Source: Linum tenue (taxonomy: Eukaryota; Streptophyta; Magnoliopsida; Malpighiales; Linaceae). Taken from it: a stretch of 64,000 bases of DNA. The notes under the pieces are model-generated. The model made no database searches. It was not told where the DNA came from and worked only from the letters and a program-made list of their open reading frames with translations. Below are positions 47,209 through 57,062 of the stretch, one piece after another. Positions within the stretch are counted from its first letter, which is position 1, and each line of letters starts with the position of its first letter. Location: contig CAMGYJ010000002.1 of assembly GCA_946122785.1 (NCBI GenBank), positions 22,356,492 to 22,420,491 of the forward strand, written 5' to 3'. Both the position numbers and the translations under genes were made by a program.

Positions 47209-49296
47209 ATGACGCATGATGAGAAACTGCATCAAGATTTGGGTGAAATCATGAAATTGTTGAAAGCCACACAAGAGAAGCTGGTGGTGTGTCAAACACA
47301 AGTCGAGCATTTGTCAGTTCGACTGACAGATATGACTGGGATGATGCATGACGGGTTTGAGAGGCTAGAAGGTGCTATCAAAGATATAAGTGCAGAACGA
47401 ATGGAGAATGGCGGAAGAAATGGTAAAGGAAAGAAATTTGACTTTGGTAAAGAGGAGGAAGACCATGATGACTCTGAAAATTGCTACCAGAGCATAGACG
47501 ATTTATTGAAAGAGCACATTTTAAAGGTATCCAAGTATATTCATATGTGATTGAAGATATTAGTATTACTATCATTAGTGCTAATCTGTTTTGTTTATAT
47601 GTTTGAGAGAGTGAAACAAAGAATGGCCGGAAGGGTTCCTCTCCTAATTACAAGAGACCGCGATATGAAAGTGACTCCTACACCACTCCACAGAAGGATC
47701 AATTTGTAAGAAAGGGATTATTTAGTGATGATAGCGATGAAGATGAATCTAAGAGTCCTTTCGAAAAGCACGGGGTAAGTTTACGTTACATTTTCATCTA
47801 TAATGTGTGTTTGTGTTCATATGTTACTTTAATTTTAACTATGATTTGTAGGTCATGAAAGTGGAGGGTCTAGAAGGATTCACCAAAAATCTTCAAAATC
47901 CAGTTGAAGACTTGTATTATGTTGTTACTAAAGAGAAGGTTGGGGACAAGAATTGGGACAAGTAAGACGTTTTTCTAGTACATGTGGTCGACCGGTTGTC
48001 CAATAAGGTCGACCGTGTGTCCAATAAGGTCGACCTTGACTGTGTACAGGTCGACCTGTACGTTGCAAAAAAACAATTGACATTTCTGTTATCTTGATTT
48101 TTGCAGTTTGATGATTGTGGACTTTTTTTCTGAAAACCTGCAACGACATTATTTGAGTTCGGTCATTAGCGAGAAAAGCTAGGTTTGCTCATCAGTAAGT
48201 ACTATACTACTACGACTTTCGTATGAATTGTGCACTATTTATGTTACGATTTACGATGATTTTGTGTTTTATTGTTGGATGATAGGTAGTGGATTTGTGT
48301 GCAAGGGCACTAACAATGTCTGAAAAACATGATGTGAAAGAGCCAAATGTGTGGTATTTGCCAAATATGTTTTCGGTAAGAGCCGTAATGTCAAATTATT
48401 TGTCATAACCTAGTTATTTATATTGTACCATGTCAATTCATCTCAACTAAAACATGGTGCAGAAAATGGTACGCGCTAACATGAAGACCAGACAAATTCG
48501 TAACAAGTTGATGAATGATGGCGTGGACTTTATGCCGAATGTCAGTGCATGCCAGAAGGTTAGTCTAGTCAATGTCCCTATATCATTAAATTTCGAAAGT
48601 GCATTTGTTTGTATTCGCTGTTTATAACATATAGTGAGTGTTTCGTTGCTAGATATTTATGCCAGTTCTTGAAGATGAAGCACGTCATTGGTTTCTGTAT
48701 CTCGTCAATGTCCAGCAAAAAACTGCATTTTTGCTTGACAGTCTACCTTCAACTAGTGAGGCGAATCGTAGGCGTAAATCAGAACTATGCAAGAAATTGG
48801 TAAGTGTTTCCTATAATTTTCTGACTACTAAGCGTTACGTAGTATGCTAGAAGTTTAAAATATTCGTTATTTGTGTGTAGTTGTCCACTTTGGATGATAT
48901 TTTGAAACCAGAGCGCACGAGCAATGTAGTAGTACCAAATTTTGGAGATTTCAATTTTGATGAGCTACCAGTTCAACGACAAAGGAATAGTACTGAGTGT
49001 GGTGTGCACGTCATGCAGTGGATGCGCTATGGATCCAAGGATCTTGACAGAGTGGTGAGTATATCGTCAAACAAATAACTAGTATAATTTACACTTTTTT
49101 TAGTTGTAACGAAATCTTACATGGCATAATGCAGATAGGAGAAGAACACAAATTACCGGCTCGAAAGGAGATTCTATGGTATCTGGCTACACATTTTGAA
49201 AACCGTGCACGAGAAAATCTTTTCAAGCATGTAGTAGATGAATGCATGGAACGAGGCAAAGAGAGACAGAGTTCCAAGAAAAAAGCAAAGAAATGA
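47209..49296 (+). CDS. Ulp1/C48-like cysteine protease of the MULE (one in-frame stop)
   Basis: Ulp1 proteases process SUMO; many plant MULEs carry such genes, with unknown purpose. Nine exons fit GT/AG borders: 47209-47526, 47610-47774, 47852-47961, 48107-48194, 48286-48375, 48463-48558, 48653-48799, 48881-49054, 49135-49296. They give about 449 codons. The catalytic region shows His in DEARHWFLYLVNV (exon 7), Asp in FLLDSL, and Gln/Cys in VQRQRNSTECGVHVM (exon 8). The N-terminus is a predicted coiled coil and the C-terminus is basic (SSKKKAKK). The ATG follows a TTTAG acceptor. In this model exon 4 has a TAG at 48180-48182; either the copy is damaged or the exon border is different from what I infer. 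One GGTCGACC cluster lies in the third intron. Confidence 0.8.
47985..48058. repeat. GGTCGACC cluster inside a Ulp1 gene intron
   Basis: Four sites at constant 21-bp steps (starting about 47986, 48007, 48028 and 48049) within the intron between exons 3 and 4. The sequences between the sites differ. Confidence 0.9.
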
Positions 49297-49450
49297 AGTC
49301 GTTAAGTTACAATGTTGCATTATTTGGACCATACATTTATTTTGTATTCGCGAGATCGTTTCATTTTGGATTTTGAATGTTTATCGTTTATTAGATTTGT
49401 TATACAATTATGTATGTGACTGAATTTACGATTTCAATCGTCTAGAACAA

Positions 49451-49790
49451 GTGGTCGACCACATACTCAAAGCGGGAATACCCAAAGGCAGAGCACAGGT
49501 CGACCTCGTGAAGCTTAAGGTCGACCTATGATACCGTAGGAAAGTCAAAAACCATGTAAAATAAGTATGGATACTCGTCTGTTTGGCCTTAATAAAAGTA
49601 CGGTCGACCATTCTTGTCAAGAGGTCGACCTGTGCTCACATTTATAATCATTGGTCGACCATTTCTGTAAAGAGGTCGACCTGTTTCACATTTAAAAACA
49701 ACGGTCGACCATTTGTGTAAAGAGGTCGACCTGTTTCACATTTACCCAAGACGGTCGACCATTTGTGCAAAGAAGTCGACCGTGATGATT
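49451..49790. repeat. GGTCGACC cluster upstream of the transposase, with about 50-bp tandem units
   Basis: Pairs of the form GGTCGACCATTTNTGNAAAG then AGGTCGACC repeat about four times at a period near 50 bp (for example 49653, 49703, 49753). The cluster ends about 100 bp before the TATA box. Confidence 0.9.
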
Positions 49791-49888
49791 CCTGTCCTTG
49801 TACAATTAGGATTTTGTGTACTTGTCCTTGTCGAATTATGATTTTATATATCTTGAACCAATTGGATAAGGAATTCGTCTAAATTATC

Positions 49889-49896
49889 TATAAATA
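49889..49896 (+). promoter_or_regulatory. TATA box of the transposase gene
   Basis: TATAAATA within TCTATAAATAG, the same phrase as at 46516. The leader that follows contains more GGTCGACC pairs and a splice acceptor before the ATG at 50509. Confidence 0.65.
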
Positions 49897-50190
49897 GATG
49901 GGAGTCTTCAGACATTAATCGTACCACGAAATCTTACAATTTGTTGGAGTGAAGTTATAATCTCATCGCTCTTATTGTGATCGGGTGTTGGTGGCGGTTT
50001 ATTTTTATTCCGGTAGACCGTAACAATAAGTGGTCGACCTCGTTGCTAAGGTATGCCTCGTATATGCTTGTTAATGGTTCTATGTGGCTAAATTTTTCCC
50101 ACCATCCGGTCGACCACACACACCATCCGGTCGACCGTTCTTTCGTAGTTATAGGATTAGGTCGACCTTTCAGTAAATTAGGTCGACCTT

Positions 50191-50505
50191 ATGTTTGTTA
50201 TTTAGTAATAAGGTCGACCGTCCTGTTCATTCAGGTCGACCTGACGAGAGCTAATTGTGTATGTTTTGACATTAAGTTCGTATTCCGATCGTTGCATGTT
50301 TGTTATTTAGTAATAAGGTCGACCGTCCTGTTCATTGAGGTTGACCTGACGAGAGCTAATTGTGTATGTTTTGACAATAAGTTCGTATTCCGATCGTTGC
50401 ATGTTTGTTATTTAGTAATAAGGTCGACCGTCCAGTTCATTCAGGTCGACCTGACGAGAGCTAATTGTGTATGTTTTGACATAAAGTTCGTATTCCGATC
50501 GTTGC
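50191..50505. repeat. Three 105-bp tandem units ending in the transposase splice acceptor
   Basis: Units start at 50191, 50296 and 50401 (ATGTTTGTTATTTAG) and each ends CCGATCGTTGCA. The third is followed by G|GATG, so the real acceptor CAG lies at the end of the last unit. Each unit has one GGTCGACC pair at 22-bp spacing (one site is mutated to GGTTGACC). Confidence 0.9.
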
Positions 50506-50508
50506 AGG

Positions 50509-52776
50509 ATGGATAACAGAGATGATACAGACGATAGAGATGATGATGAGGTTAACTTCGATGAGGAACCTAATGATGCTCGAGAAGGAGCTATGGATAA
50601 TTCAGATGATACAGATAATACCGATGATGAAGTGTTTGGAGATGATTATGAAACCGAGGGTGCAGAAGAAGAATTTATGGATGATGAAGAAGCTACTGAA
50701 TATGAACAACAAATTCCTTCCATGGAGTTCCAAACATTAGAAGATGCAGAGAAATTTTACGATTCCTATGCTAAAGCGAAAGGATTTAGCGTTCAACGTA
50801 GAGATATTCGGAGGAGTCGTCGAGGAGTAGCAATTGGGAGGACAATGGTATGTTCGAGAGAGGGGACTAGAGGTAAGATGCATATAGATAAAGAAGGTCG
50901 GATTCGGCAACATCGTAAGATGACAAGACATTCTTGCAAGGCATCGTATACTGTACGATTTGATCGGAATAAGAAAATGTGGGTTGTTTCTAAGTTTGAG
51001 AGGAAGCACTCACATCGTTGCTGCAATGAAGAAGAAACTCAATTCCTTCGGTCTCATCGAAATGTGAGTGAAGGAGACAAGGCTCTGGCGATAGGGATGC
51101 GACAGTCAGGAATAAAACAACGCAACATTGTTCAGTTCATGAAGAATAAAGTTGGAGGATATGAGAATCTGGGGTACACTCCAAAGGATTTGGACAATGC
51201 TGTTCAGCAATCCCGAACAGTTGACGACGATCTAATAGGAGATGTTAACCGAACATTGGGTTACTTACAAAGTAAACATACCTCTGATGCGGGCAGCTTC
51301 TTCAAGTACACAACCAACGATGAAGATGAATTAGGCAATCTCTTCTGGTCGGACTCCACATCTAGAGCAGATTACCATTTTTTTGGGGATGTCTTGGCGT
51401 TCGATGCATGCTACAAGCGCAACAGGTACAATCGACCATTTGTTATGATGGTTGGTGTAAATCACCACCACCGTAACATCATATATGGTTTTGCCCAGTT
51501 GGATAACGAGACAATCCCCAACTATGTTTGGTTGTTGAATACTTTTCTGGAGTGTATGAACTCTAAGATGCCCACTTCAGTGATCACAGACGGAGACAAG
51601 TCTATGCGTGGTGCTATTGCTACTGTTCTGGTTGGAGTGCCTCACCGTCTTTGTATTTGGCATATTGAGACAAATGCGACAACAGCCGTTCATAATAAGG
51701 AGTTCGTTAGCGCATTCACTTACTTGGCGAAAGCACGAATATCGATTGAGGAGTTTGAGAGGCGTTGGGAGCTTTTGATTAGTCAGCATGGCTTGTCTGC
51801 AAATAAGTGGTTGCAGGATTTGTACACTGACAAATTACTGTGGGCAGAGGCATACTTGAAGGATATTTATTTTGGTGGACTCCAATCAACCTCGCGATGT
51901 GAGTCATGTAACCATTGGATAAATGGGTATGTGGGAACTCAATACAGCTTGCAACGTTTTGTTCAGGGCATTGATGAAGCACTGGAGGGGATGCGTTTCA
52001 CGGAGACGCTGGATGATTATTCTTCTAGGCACACGAGGTTGGTCTGCAAGCATGCCATGTGCACTTGGGAAATGCAAGCTGAAAGTATCTACACTCATCG
52101 TACATTTGCTATCTTCAAGACTGAACTAGAGAATGAAGCTTCTTATGTATTAGCGGAGAGAAGAAATGAATCAGATGGGACAGAGACATTCATACTGAAG
52201 AACTACATGAACCCAGATCGAATAAGGCGGTTAACATTTACTACGTCCACTCAAGATCTCAAATGCGAGTGTGCATTATTTGAATCTAAGGGGTTTCCAT
52301 GCAGACACATGCTTACAGTAATAAAAAATATGGGATACACCGCACTACCCTCGACTTGGTTCAAGCTTCGATGGACCCAAAATGCGAGGACACTAAATCG
52401 TCATCCTGGAGTTGGAGGTGATGTGGGAGAGAGAGTTGGTCGACTGATAAGACATGGAGGATTGGCTCTAAAGTGTAAGCGTTTATGTGACATCGCGTGT
52501 GGTAGTGAATCTGCTTTTAATCATGTCTCTAAGACGTTGGACGACCTTACTCAATGGGCAATTGAGTTCGCGAAGGAGAGAGAAGACAACACCACACCGG
52601 CAAACCCTCCAGCACCCCTTCGAAGTGTGAAAGATCCAAAAATCGGGAAGACCAAGGGTACATTCAAGTCAGCACGAACTGCATCGGGCAAAAGTTTGAG
52701 AAAGTGTTCGAAATGTGGGAAATATGGTCATTTTCGCCCCAAGTGCACGAAACAAAGTCCCAAAAAAGGATCTTAA
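50509..52776 (+). CDS. FAR1/MURA-type MULE transposase
   Basis: An uninterrupted 755-aa frame. It begins right after a CAG splice acceptor (TTGCAG|GATG), so the 5' leader is probably spliced. Order of domains: acidic N-terminus (1-65), FAR1-type zinc-binding DNA domain (about 73-172, with C115, C143, H168 and H169 visible), MULE transposase core (about 290-470) with candidate catalytic Asp299 (FDACYKRNRYNRPF), Asp361 (VITDGDKSM) and Glu465 (TSRCESC), SWIM finger CXCX9CXH (C586, C588, C598, H600), and a C-terminal CCHC knuckle CSKCGKYGHFRPKC. The protein should cut and move elements with these TIRs. No exact GGTCGACC site occurs inside the frame. It belongs to the same family as the host factors FHY3/FAR1, but its place in a complete element shows it is a transposase. 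It looks intact. Confidence 0.93.
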   Translation: MDNRDDTDDRDDDEVNFDEEPNDAREGAMDNSDDTDNTDDEVFGDDYETEGAEEEFMDDEEATEYEQQIPSMEFQTLEDAEKFYDSYAKAKGFSVQRRDIRRSRRGVAIGRTMVCSREGTRGKMHIDKEGRIRQHRKMTRHSCKASYTVRFDRNKKMWVVSKFERKHSHRCCNEEETQFLRSHRNVSEGDKALAIGMRQSGIKQRNIVQFMKNKVGGYENLGYTPKDLDNAVQQSRTVDDDLIGDVNRTLGYLQSKHTSDAGSFFKYTTNDEDELGNLFWSDSTSRADYHFFGDVLAFDACYKRNRYNRPFVMMVGVNHHHRNIIYGFAQLDNETIPNYVWLLNTFLECMNSKMPTSVITDGDKSMRGAIATVLVGVPHRLCIWHIETNATTAVHNKEFVSAFTYLAKARISIEEFERRWELLISQHGLSANKWLQDLYTDKLLWAEAYLKDIYFGGLQSTSRCESCNHWINGYVGTQYSLQRFVQGIDEALEGMRFTETLDDYSSRHTRLVCKHAMCTWEMQAESIYTHRTFAIFKTELENEASYVLAERRNESDGTETFILKNYMNPDRIRRLTFTTSTQDLKCECALFESKGFPCRHMLTVIKNMGYTALPSTWFKLRWTQNARTLNRHPGVGGDVGERVGRLIRHGGLALKCKRLCDIACGSESAFNHVSKTLDDLTQWAIEFAKEREDNTTPANPPAPLRSVKDPKIGKTKGTFKSARTASGKSLRKCSKCGKYGHFRPKCTKQSPKKGS

Positions 52777-52896
52777 ATTTCTTCTATTGTTTTTTAGGAG
52801 TTGTTTTATTTTTTAATAACTGTGATTGCATTGTATTATCTTCGAATTATCTTAATAATGTATGAGTTAATTGATTGTGGGTTGAAATAAAGTCAT

Positions 52897-53000
52897 AAAC
52901 GGTCGACCTCATAAAAGTTCCGGTTGACCGGACCAAAGGCGGTCGACCGAACACTTTAGCGCGGTCGACCGCGCATTTAATACGACCGACCAAACCGGTT
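52897..53000. repeat. GGTCGACC cluster upstream of the third MULE gene
   Basis: Three exact sites plus GGTTGACC variants, in 21-22 bp pairs, 40-140 bp before a TATA-like sequence. Confidence 0.85.
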
Positions 53001-53039
53001 GACCTGACCAGACCACCCACCCAAACCTCCCTCCATCCT

Positions 53040-53048
53040 CTATTTAAG
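53040..53048 (+). promoter_or_regulatory. TATA-like box of the third MULE gene
   Basis: CTATTTAAG followed by a C-rich start region (CCCTCCCCCACTCATTC) typical of plant promoters. Long leader to the ATG at 55101. Confidence 0.5.
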
Positions 53049-53330
53049 AAACCCTCCCCCACTCATTCTACACCACAATCAGAACTCTATCCCCCCCACA
53101 TCCACTCATTCTTCCTCTCCTTTCCCTTCTTCATCTTCTTCTCCCATTTCCAAAAACACCATTTTCCAAAAACTCTTGAAAACCTTCATCCTCATCACTT
53201 AGAAGAAGAACAAGGTAATGCTTTTCACTCTTCTTTTTCATTTGGGTTGATTCTTGTCTTCTTCCTTTTGTTTTCAAAAAATCTAAAGATGGAAAAGAGG
53301 GGTTTTTGCTTCTGTTTGTCAGAAGCGGTC

Positions 53331-55050
53331 GACCTGTTCATCATCGTGGTCGACCGCAACTTACTTGTAATCTAGTTTCCTTTCTGTTTTATGGACTGAG
53401 GTCGACCTATGATGATTTTGAGGTCGACCTGTGATGTCTTTCTACTATTTCTGGCCGTGTTTTGTAGATCTGTAGCTTGAAAAAGAGGGATTTTTCCTTC
53501 TGTACGCCAGGTGCGGTCGACCTTCTCATATTCGTGGTCGACCGCATCTGGCTTTCATTCCGCTTTCCCTTTCTGTTTTATGGACTGAGGTCGACCTATG
53601 ATGATTTTGAGGTCGACCTGTGATGTCTTTCTACTATTTCTGGCCGTGTTTTGTAGATCTGTAGCTTGAAAAAGAGGGATTTTTCCTTCTGTACGCCAGG
53701 TGCGGTCGACCTTCTCATATTCGTGGTCGACCGCATCTGGCTTTCATTCCGCTTTTCCTTTCTGTTTTATGGACTGAGGTCGACCTATGATGATTTTGAG
53801 GTCGACCTGTGATGTCTTTCTACTATTTCTGGCCGTGTTTTGTAGATCTGTAGCTTGAAAAAGAGGGATTTTCCCTTTTGTATGCCACGTGCGGTCGACC
53901 TTCCCATGTTCGTGGTCGACCGCATCTGGCTTTCAATCGCCATTTCCTTTTGTTTTATAGACTGAGGTCGACCTCTTCAGGTTATGAGGTCGACCTGTGA
54001 AGTTTTGCACTCAATTGGTACCATCATTTGGGCCATTTTATGCTCGTTTTAATTTAGCCGAGGTCGACCTATGATGGTTCTGAGGTCGACCTGTGAAGGC
54101 AAAAGTGCGAGTTATTGTCTCATTGTATTTCAAATTGTGCGAAACTACCACTGGTCGACCTCTTCAGATTATGAGGTCGACCTGTGATGTTTTGCACTCA
54201 ATTGGTACCATCATTTGGGCCATTTTATGCTCGTTTTAATTTAGCCGAGGTCGACCTATGATGGTTCTGAGGTCGACCTATGAAGGCAAAAGTGTGAGTT
54301 ATTGTCTCATTGTATTTCAAATTGTGCGAAACTACCACTGGTCGACCTCTTCAGATTATGAGGTCGACCTGTGAAGTTTTGCACTCAATTGGTACCATCA
54401 TTTGGGCCATTTTATGCTCGTTTTAATTTAGCCGAGGTCGACCTATGATGGTTCTGAGGTCGACCTATGAAGGCAAAAGTGCGAGTTATTGTCTCATTGT
54501 ATTTCAAATTGTGCGAAACTACCACTGGTCGACCTCTTCAGATTATGAGGTCGACCGGATCTGTTTTGCACTCAATTGGTACCATCATTTGGGCCATTTT
54601 ATGCTCGTTTTCATTTAGCCGAGGTCGACCTATGATGGTTCTGAGGTCGACCTATGAAGGCAAAAGTGCGAGTTATTGTCTCATTGTATTTCAAATTGTG
54701 CGAAACTACCACTGGTCGACCTCTTCAGATTATGAGGTCGACCGGATCTGTTTTGCACTCAATTGGTACCATCATTTGGGCCATTTTATGCTCGTTTTCA
54801 TTTAGCCGAGGTCGACCTATGATGGTTCTGAGGTCGACCTATGAAGGCAATTTTGTATTTGAATTGTTACGGGTTTATATCGACCCATTCTCGTTTTAAA
54901 TTAGCTGAGGTCGACCTATGCTTCTTCTGAGGTCGACCTGTTCTCGTTTTAAACTAACTGAGGTCGACCTGTGTTTCTTCTGAGGTCGACCCATTGTCGT
55001 TTTAAATTAATTGTGGTCGACCGCTTTATGGAGTGGTCGACCGCGTATTG
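53331..55050. repeat. GGTCGACC tandem arrays (189-bp x3, 187-bp x5) in the leader of the third gene
   Basis: The 189-bp unit starts at 53391, 53580 and 53769 (TATGGACTGAGGTCGACC), with a more diverged fourth at 53957. The 187-bp unit has AGCCGAGGTCGACC at 54056, 54243, 54430, 54617 and 54804. Each unit holds two GGTCGACC pairs at 21 or 22 bp. Together with the flanks the region holds about 40 sites. Short open frames across it (for example 54467-54805) only reflect the repeat. Confidence 0.9.
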
Positions 55051-55100
55051 TTCATTTCGAAAATTGGACTAATGTGCATTCTTGCTTGTTTGATCGCAGG

Positions 55101-56363
55101 ATGTTTGGCGGCAAAAAGAAAAGAAAGGCACAAAAAGCTGCTGCTTCAAGTTCGGAATGGGAAGAGTTCAATTCGAATTTGTTCCAGTCGAAGGAGCAAA
55201 GTGAGAACTACGAAGAGAAGAGCATGCACAACCGCAGGGTGGCTCCGGGAAGGCCATTGACGACGGATGCGTATTCTCATTTCGAGAATTACGGGTTTCT
55301 GGGACCCTTCGTCGATCAGGAGTGGTTGAAGGTGATATCACTCAATGTACCATACTACCCAAAAATGGTACAATACTTCTACAACAACATCTCCTACGAG
55401 CGCAATGCAAATGGATCCATTCACGCATTCAAATCCTATGTGAATGGGGTGGCGATGCGCATCAGCAAGAATGTGTTGGCGCAAGTACTGGAGGCTCCAA
55501 ACGCGGGGAGGAGAATCAATTCTTACGGTGCTTGGAATGAAACGCATTACACGAGAGCCAAGCAAATCCAGACCGTATGTGGTCTTGATGAAGAGGAAGA
55601 TGCTCAGGGGCGCAATAGGCCATCGAGTAACCACCTGACAGTTCAAGCCAGAGTTCTTCACCACATGCTTTCCTACAACATTCTGCCAAAGGGTGGACAT
55701 CGGGAGACAGTCACCTACTTCGACATGGAGCTCCTCACCAACCTACTGTTAAACGAGAAGGTGAACTTGCCATACTTGATCTTTAACCACATGCTTACTG
55801 CTGCTGAGAGTTCAAACAGGAATCTTCCCTATGGGATGATCCTCACTGTGATATTTGAGCATTTTAATGTGAATTTAAGTGAAGAGGTGGGGTTATCGAT
55901 CTCAAGGCAGGAGTTCTATACTGTTTCATCTCTGAAAAAGATGGGCTTTGAGCTGCGTAATGGTGAGTATGTCAGAGCAAACATTGCTCATGGTGGTGGT
56001 GGTGATGATGATGATGATGAGGATGATGATGGTGATGATGGTGATCAAGGAGCTCAAGACGAGCCAATCGGGGAGGCACAGACTTCAACTCCACCGATCA
56101 CCTTACAGCGTGTGTGGGAGCGCATGGATGGCATGTACGAGTACATGGGCCAGATGTCCACCCAGATGACTGGCATGTACGACTACATGGGGCAAATGAA
56201 CGCCCAGATGAGCACAATGCAGCTGACCGTGAATGAGATGCGAGATGAGTGGCGATCTTTCAGCGGAAGATACATGCATCCCACCACATCTGACCACCAT
56301 GCTACCACCACCAATGAAGAAAATGAAGAAAATGTGAATGAGGGAGAGGGGGGAGATGAGTAG
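55101..56363 (+). CDS. Putative plant transposon protein (PF20167-like) of the MULE
   Basis: A 420-aa frame from the ATG at 55101, directly after an acceptor CAG (GATCGCAG|GATG), the same arrangement as the transposase. The N-terminus is basic (FGGKKKRKAQKAA, a possible nuclear signal). Residues about 50-240 resemble the 'putative plant transposon protein' domain (VDQEWLKVISLNVPYYPKMV, VNGVAMRISKNVLAQVL). A run of Asp/Glu follows (about 295-320), then Met-rich repeats MDGMYEYMGQMSTQMTGMYD and a Glu-rich tail. The frame is open and has no GGTCGACC site. Its molecular function is unknown; its place in a mobile element with its own promoter suggests a role in transposition or in silencing escape (inference). 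Confidence 0.8.
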   Translation: MFGGKKKRKAQKAAASSSEWEEFNSNLFQSKEQSENYEEKSMHNRRVAPGRPLTTDAYSHFENYGFLGPFVDQEWLKVISLNVPYYPKMVQYFYNNISYERNANGSIHAFKSYVNGVAMRISKNVLAQVLEAPNAGRRINSYGAWNETHYTRAKQIQTVCGLDEEEDAQGRNRPSSNHLTVQARVLHHMLSYNILPKGGHRETVTYFDMELLTNLLLNEKVNLPYLIFNHMLTAAESSNRNLPYGMILTVIFEHFNVNLSEEVGLSISRQEFYTVSSLKKMGFELRNGEYVRANIAHGGGGDDDDDEDDDGDDGDQGAQDEPIGEAQTSTPPITLQRVWERMDGMYEYMGQMSTQMTGMYDYMGQMNAQMSTMQLTVNEMRDEWRSFSGRYMHPTTSDHHATTTNEENEENVNEGEGGDE

Positions 56364-56644
56364 TTTTTAGTTTTATTTTTTTAGTTTTATTTTTATGTTA
56401 TTTTTTTAGTTTTATTTTTATGTGTGAACAATTATGCTATGATGGTTTTTTTAGTTTTATTTTTATGTGTGAACAATTATGCTATTTTATGTGTGTTTTA
56501 TTTTTAGTTGTTATGCTATGGATTGATGAGTCCTTGTTATAATTGACTAATTATGATGGTTTGAAACATAATTTATACGATTAAATTAACCACACAAATC
56601 GACATACATAAGCAAAAAAGACACGGGGCATAGGTTGACTTTCT

Positions 56645-57010
56645 TGTATTCGGTCGACCTCGTACCGGATTAGGTCGACCGAGAAACCAACACTTGATCT
56701 CCATTTTACGTCAAATGATTGGACACTTTGATAGAACACTTATCTTCTATCTGGTCGACCTCTTTCCTTATCCGGTCGACCATTTTGTTAATTACTGCCA
56801 TCAAGTGGTCGACCTATATATTAGGTGGTCGACCATGTTGTTTCTGACGCCAACGAAATGGCCGACCGAGGTTTTATTCTGGTCGACCAAAAATACCAAC
56901 TTAAACTAAATGCGGTCGACCGGGTGGTCGTGGCGGTCGACCGCAACGCTTTCTCGTGATGCCCAAATTGGTCAATTCGGTCGACCTCCCTTAGGAATAG
57001 GTCGACCGAA
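56645..57010. repeat. GGTCGACC cluster next to the right TIR
   Basis: About eleven exact sites in pairs at 20-22 bp (56652/56673, 56752/56773, 56806/56826, 56914/56935, 56979/57000). The last pair abuts the TIR, as does the first pair at the left end. Confidence 0.9.
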
Positions 57011-57053
57011 AAGTGCATGTCACCGTGACATGCATGTCATAGTAGGCATACCC
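57000..57053. repeat. Right TIR of the large MULE
   Basis: Inverted match of 46177-46237, with the palindrome ATGACATGCATGTCAT. It is followed by the target copy TAGAATTTT at 57054-57062. Confidence 0.88.
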
Positions 57054-57062
57054 TAGAATTTT

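Larger units (their letters stand above)
46177..57053 (+). mobile_element. 10.9-kb three-gene MULE with GGTCGACC pairs
   Basis: Perfect 9-bp target duplications (46168-46176 and 57054-57062) enclose 10,877 bp. The ends are inverted: GGATTTTGCTACGGTGACAT at the left and, as reverse complement, GGGTATGCCTACTATGACAT at the right. Both go on through the palindrome to GTGACATG(G/C)ACTTTTCGG and a GGTCGACC pair. Three genes run in one direction: a Ulp1-like protease (47209-49296), a FAR1/MURA transposase (50509-52776) and a PF20167-like ORF (55101-56363). Each has its own TATA box. All non-coding parts are studded with GGTCGACC. The intact transposase frame and the perfect duplication suggest a relatively young copy. 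Confidence 0.92.

Noticed and set aside
50737..52129. Minus-strand and alternative-frame ORFs within the transposase
   Set aside because: Shadows of the 755-aa frame.
54467..54899. Open frames of 112 and 81 aa with identical sequences
   Set aside because: They are the translation of consecutive 187-bp repeat units in a leader region, without a protein family.
46205..57010. GGTCGACC clusters as a CRISPR-like or ordinary satellite array
   Set aside because: The repeats are only 8 bp, spacers are 12-14 bp and the clusters are scattered around genes of a eukaryotic transposon. Only some parts (53331-54860, 50191-50505, 49575-49790) are true tandem arrays.
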